This document shows positions 54,762-64,000 of a stretch of 64,000 nt of DNA, in pieces (positions within the stretch are counted from its first letter, which is position 1; every line of letters begins with the position of its first letter). Below the pieces are notes generated by a model. That model did no database searches and had not been told where the DNA came from. It saw nothing but the letters and a program-made list of their open reading frames with translations. The stretch comes from Brugia malayi (taxonomy: Eukaryota > Nematoda > Chromadorea > Rhabditida > Onchocercidae): NCBI RefSeq assembly GCF_000002995.4, contig NW_025062476.1, positions 2,103,001 through 2,167,000 on the forward strand, in the 5' to 3' direction. Position numbers and translations under genes: made by a program.

Positions 54762-57700
54762 ATGAAATTTACACATTGGCTAGTGGTCACTATTATAACT
54801 CAAATAGGTATGTTCCATCTGATCAAGTTTAGCTTCTATTAATTTAATCAATCATTTGGAATAATCTTTTTTTTTTTTTTTAATTTGTACATTTTTTGAA
54901 TTAGAAATGTACAGAATCTAATTAGCTAATCGTTTCTTCTGTTGACTAGCTGATCTGCTTTTATAATTGAAATTTTTAAATTCTTTTAAAATTTAGGTCT
55001 GAGTATCAGATTAACAGCCGATGATATCAATAACATCTATAAAGCAAGGATGAATAAGCGAACATTTGAGATAGCTAAAAATTTGCATTTAAATTGGTAT
55101 ATCTATGCGATCAAAGCATTACTTGGACAAGTTGGCAAACAAATTTTTCAGCAATTAACTAAAGGTTGGTTTGATTATTAAATATATGAAAATTTAAATT
55201 TATTTGACTAAATAAAATAGCTATTGAATTTGTGATGATGATGATGATACAGTGAATTAATGATTTAAGTTATTCTTTAAATAACTTAATCGATATTTTG
55301 AATGTATCAGAAAGTATAAGGTAAAATAAAAAATAGTACTTCAGCTTTAAACTTGCTTCATGATGAATTATAAAAAAAGAAAGAAAAGATGTGAAATAAT
55401 TTTATTTAAATTTTATTGCAGATAAGCAGAAAATGTTAGCTTTATGTTTGGATCAAATCAAAGATGATCGTGATCTTATAGCTAGTGCTAAATGCTTGGT
55501 GCAAGCACGACATGAGCGCCATTTCAACAGCTACAGACAAAAATTTGAATTAAGTCAATCAATTGATAAGTCAGCTAATAATACATTAGCTTTTATTACA
55601 ACCAATGACTATGAGGAAGAGAAGTCGTCCAAAAATCATAATTATGCCGAAAGATACAATAGGATGAGCGCAAAGGAAAAATTTTCACATTCCTCTCATT
55701 CTGGATTCGAAAATAAATTCTTGAAGCGAGATCAATCCAAAACTTTCATTCAATTCTCGAGATTTTCTAATATCTCGCATTTCAATCATACAACGAATTT
55801 CATCGCACACAATTTAAACACTTTCGAACATTTGATTGAAACCATACCAATTTCTGATTCATCTAATCAACAAAAATCTCGACTGTCCAGAGAAGTATAC
55901 TTGAAACGGCTACTATCTACTGATAACAAATCAGGACAGATACATCAAGTGCCAAGAAAATATTCAGCAGAAGAAAATGAAATTTCAGAACAGATCACGA
56001 ATTTTGTTGGACAATCGTCTCATTCTTCAAGTTACAAGAAGTTTAATAGTATGAAACTGGAAAAACATTCAGAAAAATTAGAACTGATCAAAAATAAAAA
56101 TTTCCCAGTGAGATTTATAAATTTCCGTAAAAGTGACTTACATCTTTTTGCATCCAGCAATTCATCGGAACAGAGCAAAAAATTATCTTCAAATTCTATT
56201 CTATCAAAAATTCGAAAAAAAAAATTATGGCAACGACGACGTCGTTCTTATCGACTTATCACAAATCATGCTATCAAAAGTGATAACTTAATTATTGATG
56301 TAAGTGATTACATTAGCTTTTTAATTCAATTCTTCCTATCGCACATATCTTTCAATTTATCAAGTGAAGAAAAAAAAAGAAGAAAAACTTACAAAGAATT
56401 TCAAAAATTGTGAATTATATCTTAAAAACGAAATGAAGAATGAAATTTTCAATTTTGTTTATGTGAAAGAAAACTTTTGTTTATTTATTTACTTATCAGA
56501 TTTATAAAAATTGTATTTTTGGCTTATTTTCTAATTGTTTTGTTGTTTTGTTTAGGTGAAGCAAGTTGATAAAATGCCAGCAATGCACGATTCCACTGTT
56601 AAGAAAACTCCCGTACAACAGGTTAGCACTGATAATTGATAATGTTATCAGTACTCACTACAATTGTTATATGATAATTTTGATTAGTGATAAAAATTGA
56701 AAGAATATTGTTTAATTCAGATGGCTAAATTTATCAGTGTTATGCTAAGTGGAAAAGAAGCAAATGCTAATTGGATGAAAACTTATGAACACATAACCCA
56801 AATTAAAAAACAAATGGATCAGCAATGGGAAGAAAGCAGCGCAAAAGTCTACAATCTTCGACTTTTCGATCTTGTACTCGGTAACCAGAAATGTAGCAGA
56901 GCAAAAGTTCAAGTATTTTGCATATCTATTTAAATTACTAAAAGATAATCAAGTACAAAAATACTTGTAATACTTTTAAAAAGTAATGTTTACTAGTATT
57001 ATCAATCCTTTGAAGATTGTATTTTTCAAAATTTTTGCTTAATTTCTTATTCATTATTGTAAAACAAATATGAAATTAAAAACAAAGTATATTTTTCTTG
57101 TAAATATAAGATAGAGTATATTTTTAGTCAAAATATAAGGATTTTCTCTCGATGGCATTTGATCTTCTAAATGGAATTAATGAAAATGGCAAAAATAATC
57201 TCAATTTTCGTTTTTTAAGTCCTCGAGTAATGCCTGTGATGCCTGATAAGGTTTCATTTTTGTTTCTTAAAAATAAACAAAAAATAAAAAAATAATTAAA
57301 TTATAATTTTTTTGAATTTCATTTTCTTACATAATTTTTTTTTTTTTTTTTTCAATCACTGATGAAGGTTATTTTTAGATGCAATCCGAAAAACGCGTTT
57401 TGTCACCATCCATTATGTCATTTTATAAAGATGATAGTCCGGACAATATTATCTCTCTTCCTAAGGTCACTTTATTTATTTATTTTAATTTGTTCAAATT
57501 TTAAAAAACTGTCAATTTTAATTTCAATTCCGTTTTTTTTTTTTTTTTTTTATTTTTTAATTCCAGTGCTTAATTATTTGTTTGTACGTTGTGTTATGAA
57601 CATTTGAATGATTGTTTTCAGTTATTGGAAAAAAGTGGTATGGCGGAAAAAGACAGGCAAGCAGTGCTAGAAATGATCATGGATGTTTCAGGAGCGCATA

Positions 57701-59297
57701 TTGCCATCGAAATGACTCTTGATGTCCTCAATAAAACAAATGTTTTCGATTTGGATGATATAATTTTTGAGGTTGGTAAATTCTATACTTTGAGATATTA
57801 GCATAAATTTGTGCTATTTTAGAAAAGAAATTATCAAAGATATCAAAAAATTTGTTCAATCCTAAAAAAAAAGATAAATTTCAAAGAGATACAAAAAAAA
57901 AATATCTGAAAAAAAAAAAAGATACATCAAAGATAGATTTGTGCAATTAAAAATTCTAAAATTTAAATTATCAAATTTTTTTTTTTTTTTGCATAGAAAT
58001 GATATATTATTTAAATGTTTGCAGACAACGAAGAGAATTAATGAAGCATTCAAAGATTTGAAAAAATCATTTAGTATTGAACAAAAAAATGATATGAAAA
58101 GTAGAGGATTTACATTTCTAGAAGTATCACAACTGAAACAAATACTTCATCAGCAAGGTTTTTTTCATTTTTCTTTTTTTTTTTTTTATCAATCAGATAA
58201 ATTCTCTTTTTCAAAATATATGACAAATTTAAAAAGATGAAAGATTGTTGCAGGTGTTAATGAATTGAATGATGTGAATTTTAATTTGAAAAATTATGAA
58301 CAACTTAATAGAAAAGAGCAAGAAGAAATGTTATGGAAGAATATTGAACGAATTGCAGAAAATAAAACTGAGGTTGACAAAAATTATAAATTTGTTTTTT
58401 TTTTTTTTTTCTAGAAAATACTAGAATGTGTTGTTGTATAACTGTAGCATAAGGTAAATGGAAGAGAGTAGAAAGTAACGAAAATGTAAGAAAATAAAAA
58501 AGAAAATTTTATTTTTAAAATTTTTCAAATCAATATAATAGTATTAATTAGAAGCAAAAAATTTATTGAAAAATGAAAAATTTAGCAGAAATTTATTTGT
58601 AGAAGAAATTAAATTACTGATTAATAAAAGTTAGAGTTAAAAAAAAAGAAAAAAAAAAAAGATATTAAATTGATACATTGACAACTATTTTCATTAGTAT
58701 TTGACTTAAACTAAAATAACGAATTTAATTATTTGCTATTTAATTTTATATTACAATTATTATTTTGTAGGAAATTAATAAATAATCTAAAATTCAATTT
58801 AAAAAAAAAAAAAAAAAAGTGTACTTTTTTAGGAACGATATCGAAATAAACGTGAAACAGTACCAATACTTCCAGCAACCATTTTGGCACCATTTATGTT
58901 TTCACCAACTTTTGGTCTTAGTATTTTAGGACCAGTGGTACTATCACCTAGCATTTTCAGTCCATTAATTTTAAATCCATCTATTCTTAGTCCATATATT
59001 CTTTCTCCCGGTGTTTTCCTTCCTTTTCTTATCTCACCTTACATACTCTCTCCCTATATTTTATCACCACTTGTTGGTGCACCATATATCTTATCACCTT
59101 ATGTTTTATCACCAAATATTATCAATCCATATGTGTTAAGTCCATTAATTCTCAGTCCATATATTCTTAGCCCAGATATTATTTCACCACAAGCATTAGG
59201 TGGTCAAATTTTATCACCGAATGCATTTTCGCCATCAATTTATACGGACAGTGTTCTCTCGGTTAATGTCCTTTCACCTACCTGGATGTCCAGGTAA
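54762..59297 (+). CDS. MLT-10-family (moulting cycle, DUF644) secreted protein with (I/V)LSP repeats
   Basis: Eleven exons (54762-54807, 54997-55164, 55422-56299, 56556-56621, 56721-56912, 57128-57250, 57379-57465, 57622-57771, 58025-58157, 58254-58372, 58833-59297) join in phase to about 808 residues. The N-terminus (KFTHWLVVTIITQIGLSIRL) is a signal peptide. The alpha-helical part (KQIFQQLTKDKQKMLALCLDQ; SVMLSGKEANANWMKTYEHI; FLSPRVMPVMPDK; LLEKSGMAEKDRQAVLEMI) matches the nematode-only moulting-cycle family; a Ser/Lys/His-rich insert of about 270 residues fills exon 3. The last exon encodes about two dozen units of the type YILSPYVLSP, including GLSILGPVVLSPSIFSPLI and ALGGQILSP, the signature proline repeat tail of MLT-10 proteins. 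Family members are made in epidermis before each moult and are needed for cuticle shedding. The exon 5 donor (caa|gtattt at 56912) was chosen because it alone keeps phase with exon 6. Confidence 0.88.
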
Positions 59298-61144
59298 AAT
59301 TAATAAAAATTATGCTTGCCAAGACAAGGAAAATTAGGCGAAAATGTATCGAATACTATTTTCAGGTTATTTTTTTATATTCAAGAATGAACATTAGTTT
59401 CAGTTCTGTTTAGTCTACATTCATTTTCCTAATTGTTTCACATCATAGAAACTCAAAATTTCAATCCTCAATTCAGGTCTGTTTTATTTATTAAAATACA
59501 AGTTTCTAAATTAAGAAAAATTTTGATTATTTCTTCTTCCATATGAAATACTTTTAAATATTTCTATTTACTCTGAAATACTCTTTGAAAAATGCATCAT
59601 TACCTAAGCATTTTGCTTTTTTTGTTCATACATTTTATTTACTGTTCCTAAATTCATTGCTCATACATAATTATAATGCTTTTATCTTGTTTTTTTATTT
59701 AAAATTTTTTTTTTTTTTTTAAATTTTTAAGTTCTAAAAATATTCCTCATATTACACATACAACAATGTTATTTGTTCTAAAATTACCTATCGTTAAACT
59801 AAGAAAACATGAAAAGTTGCTAAAATCTCAAATTCTGACAGTCTAAAAAAAAAAAAAAGAAAATGCAAATGATTGAATAAACTAAGAGAGATGGTGATGA
59901 TTTGTTGAAAATTTCATTGAAAATGAAATCATTGGAATTATGGAAATTTATTTTTTGCAATGAGAAGAATTTCCTTTAAATAAAAAAAAAAAAAAAAAAT
60001 TAAACTAAATTGAATAAAATGAAAACTAGCAAAAAAAAAAAAAAAAATGTCCAATAGAAATTGCTTAGTGATACTAACCTTTTCACGTTAGTAAGTAATT
60101 GTAGCAGATGTGTTAATCTAAATGTTAATTAATCTTTTGCTAATCTTTTGTTATCATTTTTCCTAATTAATAATCTTATCAATTGATTTATCAGTAACTT
60201 ATCAATATTAATGCATATCTTTTTCCAGAAATCACTTTAAGAAAATTTTCTTTTCTTTTTTTTTTTTCTTCCTTCACTTTTACTAAAATGATTTTCTTAA
60301 TGCTTCGGTGCACTAGAAGATACATCAAAACATATTGCAAATATCTGATAAGATTTGATACCATTGATAAGGCTTTATCAAAATAACTATTGCAAGTTTT
60401 TTTTTTAGGTTTCAAAGCATTTCGATAAATAATTTTCACTAATTAAAATCTTTCTGATTTTCTGATGCAAGTTGTTTAATTAGGAGAAATTTTAAATAAT
60501 TTTAAAGTTTGCTATTCAATAGCATACAGATTTGAAGCTTTTGCAAGATTTTAAAAATATGGAAATGTTTCCATAATTACTCTTATCATATTAGCTTTGT
60601 GGACAGCATATTATACTTTATACTTTTACTATTATACTTTATACTTTATACTTTACACCATTATACTTTATACTTTATACTTTATATATTATACTTTATA
60701 CTTTATACTTTACACTATTATACTTTATATATTATACTCTATACTTTATATTTTACACTATTATACTTTATATATTATACTCAATACTTTATACTTCATA
60801 CATTACACTCGTTTATAGTATATTATACTTTTTAAAGGTTTGGAGTAATTGCTTGAATCTATTTGAGAATCTTATTAACTTCTACCTTTTGTCACCGTAT
60901 CACATAAATTCGATCGCTACTCAATCTACATGAATTTGTTGATCTTTTATTTTGATATGATACAAAATTAGACAAACTTTCCTGGTAATATATTTTTGTC
61001 ATCGAACTTCTTTCTCATCATCTACCTATTCATATCAAAAATTCTCTAATGATACATACAGAATCATTTGATTATCATAATTACTTATCAGTCTTCTTAC
61101 CCACCTGCAATTACAAGTAATCATCAATACTTTCTTATTTATTA
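59298..61144. other. Convergent intergenic region with simple repeats
   Basis: 1.85 kb between convergent genes. AT-rich with A/T runs; the only structured element is the tatacttt array. No exon seen. Confidence 0.6.
60605..60835. repeat. tatacttt-type simple repeat array
   Basis: Irregular run of ttatactttatactttacac units with occasional tattatac. Open frames through it (YFILYTL) are repeat artefacts. Confidence 0.9.
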
Positions 61145-63978
61145 TCAGGTAAAAGGTAAGAAAGCAGAATGAAGTGACTGTAATGTTGCCATAATCTTTT
61201 TTTCACAATTACTTTGTATCTGTTTTGTATGCTTCAATAATTCTTCATACTTTTTTGATGTATTCATTTCCAACATTAGTTCTGTACAACTGAAATATGG
61301 CAAAAATGAAATTTATATTAAATTTAAGATTTTCCAAATTTAAAAAAAAAAAACCTACGATGGAATGAATTATACAAAATAATAAATAAGTTGTGAATAC
61401 TTTTGACTTTTGAACTTATTAATATTGAACAAAAATGTTAATTAGCTATAAACTATACGTACATATTACCTTTTTCAGCCTAATTTATCACAATTTGCTT
61501 TTATCTCAAAATAAAATTATATCTGAACATATTTGTCACAATTTCAATTTCAACGTTACTTAAGCAAAATTATATTTTCTGATACTTACCTTGCATAATT
61601 TGGACAACATTGTCTCAATGTTGTACATTGTTTTCGCATTGGAGCTGTTATAGCTCTGCAATAGTCAAGAGCATTTTGTCGTGTTTCCAAATTATTAAAT
61701 TTACACTTGTCAACATCATTTGTCCCATTGAGAATGTCATCTGTCACCATTTTTTCACAGATCATTTTCTGAAGTTTTAATTGTGGTTATAAAACTTGTA
61801 TACATCCATTGTTAATTTGATCTATCTGATTGTTTTTTATATGTTTGCATAGAGAATGATAAATAAATATACTTTATCTAATAGTTTACTTGTTTACCTA
61901 CTTTACTCTTCCAATCATTTGACGTTTAAAAGTTTGAAGAGCATTAAAGCAATATCTTAATACTATCTCTAATTAAAAATTCATACTTTTACTTGTATAC
62001 TTTTACTTATATTCATACTTTTACTAATTGAAATATCAGGTCATTTTTTAAAAAAAAAAGGTTAAAAGGTTTACTTTTTTGTACTTTTTTTTTAAAACTT
62101 TTTTTCATACTTTTACTAGCTGAAATATCACATCATTTAAAAAAAAGTTAAAAGGTGACATCATCATTTTTTTGCTTTTAATTTTGCTTATTTTATTTAG
62201 AAATTAAAATGTTACATTATTGATTGGAAGTGGATTCTGACTGGAAATAGTTTGACGCATACATAATTTACGATTTAATTCCATTTTACGCAAAAGTTTT
62301 GAGAGCTGCAATAAAATGAATGAAGGTTATTGTTATAAATGAAATAGATTTTAAACAGAAAGTGACAAATTTTATGCAAATTTAATCAAATACCTGTCGT
62401 AGAATATCACTTGTTATTGGCCTCAAACATACTTTGGATACTGATTCCATTACATTTGCAACTTCGGAATTAATAATAAATTCGGATTGAACGGACATAT
62501 CAAATAGTTTCGTTTCAGACTCTATAGCAGATCAAAATTTGATCAGATTTTAATACTGTTTGAGAAAGTGTAAAATTCCAAAAATCTAATATATTAAGAT
62601 TGCTTAATTTAATTAACTCATTACTCAATGCTAATTGATTCAAAATTTCAAAATTTTGGTTTAAAATTTGCTACTATTATTTTAATATTTGCTAATTTGT
62701 GACAATTCCAATAATATTTTGCAATTAAATCTAACTAAGAATTGGCAAAGTCTAAAAAAGTTTCATAAACTTTTTGAAGAAATATTCATAACGGTATGAA
62801 AATTTTAATATTATTTCAATCGAAAAAGATTCTTTGAGAATATTTTCATTTAAATGTTATATTAATTTTTGATTAATCGTTGTTCTCCTTATTCTCTCAA
62901 AGTGAATCCTCAATACTCTTTCAGAAAACTGATAGTTGCAATTGATCAAAATTTCTTGATCAAGAAATTGATCAAGAAATTTTGATCTAATTCTCAATCA
63001 CTGATAATATAAAAGTTTGCAATGATAATATTAATCGTTAAATATTTAAAAATGAAATGAACCAATGATTAAATTTGGATATGCATATTTTCGTTGACAC
63101 ATCAATTCATGCCATTTCAATTTTTCCTCACAAGTAAGTGTTTTTTGACAAAAAGTTATGCTTTCTTCCTAAATATTTTATTATTATTAAAGCATATGCA
63201 ATTTTTTTTTTCAAATTTTATTTCAAATTAAAATTCAACTATGAAACATTCTTTCACTTTTAATTGAAGAATAAAATTTTAAATTTGAAATTTTCATTTG
63301 CAAAATTTTGATTAATCATTTTACAATTAAAAAAAAAAAAAAAATTAGACAACCTCAGTTAGATATATCGAATCGATCATTGATATGTCTGTTTCATTTC
63401 TATTATCATTTTTATCCACTGATAATTGTATTTCAAATGTTTTATCAATTTTTGAATTAAGTGAAGCATTCATTATATCATTTACTGTTAATGATATGAT
63501 ATTAGCTGTAGTAGAATTATTCATTTTATCCATTTCATTTGTTTGTGATTGTGACGAAGTGAAAGGTTTAATGAATTCTGAAATTACTGATAGCTGATTG
63601 ATGTTAACATTTTTCAAAATTATTATTTTCTAATTTTTTTTTTTATTTTCTACTTTTGAAGACATTTCAAATTATTTTCTACTTTTGAAGACATTTCAAA
63701 TTATTATTTTCTACTTTTTGAAGACATTTCAGTTGGTACAAATAGATTTGTCACTTCAATCTTTTCTGATGACAAATGTCTCTTTTTTGAATTTGGAAAA
63801 ATTGTTGTAAAATACATTGAAATTGAAATGTCACCATCATTCGATGTTTTCGTATCGAAGAATTTGTCATTGATTACAGATGAATTTTCTGTATTTCGAG
63901 AAATTTTTGTATTTCGAGAATTTTCTGTATTTCGAGAAGTTTTCACCGCTAATATTTCAGGTACTATCTGCTGCTCTA
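61145..63978 (-). CDS. Unrecognised nematode protein, Ser/Asn/Thr-rich with cysteine-containing C-terminal domain (5' end outside window)
   Basis: Six minus-strand exons join in phase: 63978-63715, 63577-63354, 62519-62394, 62305-62216, 61768-61590, 61289-61145, giving about 341 residues of the C-terminal part. The first part is low-complexity with a short RNTENS-type repeat (SRNTENSRNTKISRNTENS), then a Ser/Thr/Asn/Asp-rich stretch, then a helical domain with cysteines (SKVCLRPI, RKLCMRQ, MICEKM, DVDKCKF, DYCRAIT, KQCTTLRQCCPNYARSC, SNCEKK). The CxxLRQCCPNYxxSC segment suggests a disulfide-bonded secreted domain, but I do not recognise the family. Exon 1 continues from an acceptor at 63979-63980, so more exons lie beyond the window. 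The donor at 63714 is duplicated nearby. Convergent with the MLT-10-like gene. Confidence 0.6.
61990..62156. repeat. Imperfect duplication of about 60 bp in an intron
   Basis: catacttttactaattgaaa followed by tatcaggtcattt and an A-run plus ggttaaaaggt is repeated as catacttttactagctgaaa, tatcacatcattt, A-run, gttaaaaggt. Separated by a T-run. Confidence 0.7.
62944..62987. repeat. Perfect 19-bp inverted repeat with 6-base loop
   Basis: Arms gatcaaaatttcttgatca (62944-62962) and its exact reverse complement (62969-62987) around agaaat. Lies in the intron between exons 63354 and 62519 of the minus-strand gene; either strand could form a 19-bp hairpin. Confidence 0.9.
63661..63735. repeat. About 29-bp tandem repeat spanning an exon-intron junction
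   Basis: gaagacatttcaaattattt tctactttt occurs two and a half times. Read on the minus strand each copy repeats the end of exon 63978-63715 and its donor (tcaaaa|gtagaaaat). Confidence 0.85.
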
Positions 63979-64000
63979 CTGAAAAAAAAAAAAAAATTTT

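Noticed and set aside
60597..60835. Plus-strand frames rich in Tyr-Thr-Leu-Phe
   Set aside because: Translation of the tatacttt simple repeat.

Overview
The window is nuclear DNA from a nematode, most likely a spirurid or filarial species. This rests on AT-rich DNA with long homopolymer runs, many small introns with T-rich acceptors of the tttcag type, nematode-specific families (an MLT-10 / moulting-cycle protein and an ET-module-like secreted protein), worm-type troponin T, splice acceptors just upstream of several start codons as expected for spliced-leader trans-splicing, and a near-copy of the SL1 leader in the DNA. Species cannot be fixed from sequence alone. Gene models were built by hand: exons were joined only where GT/AG sites and reading phase agreed and the joined protein made sense.

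Layout. 1-10,297 (+): five co-oriented genes, the 3' half of a UBE3C-type HECT ubiquitin ligase, LIN-7, a small coiled-coil protein resembling SNAPC5, ISCA2 (Fe-S assembly) and TTC19 (mitochondrial). 10,759-11,423 (-): mitochondrial ribosomal protein L27, convergent with TTC19 and divergent from TEX2. 11,890-22,264 (+): TEX2, a 23-exon SMP lipid-transfer protein of the ER. 24,531-35,281 (-): a 13-exon gene for a secreted, cysteine-rich protein of about 676 residues that I do not recognise beyond ET-module-like motifs; its introns hold at least four unrelated tandem-repeat arrays, three of them touching splice sites. 35,282-39,586: divergent intergenic region rich in satellites. 39,587-42,941 (+): troponin T. 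45,920-51,496 (+): CDC-48/p97. 54,762-59,297 (+): MLT-10-family secreted protein with a C-terminal (I/V)LSP repeat tail. 61,145 to the right edge (-): 3' part of an unrecognised Ser/Thr/Asn-rich gene with a cysteine-containing C-terminal domain.

Together: the left third is housekeeping (ubiquitin, snRNA transcription, Fe-S cluster, complex III, mitoribosome, lipid transfer). The right part mixes muscle (troponin T), proteostasis (CDC-48) and cuticle or secreted nematode-specific genes. No virus, prokaryotic operon, CRISPR array, insertion sequence or convincing tRNA was seen. The most unusual material is the cysteine-rich gene with its splice-site-bearing repeat arrays, the SL1-like genomic sequence near 44.5 kb, and a possible alternative last exon in cdc-48.
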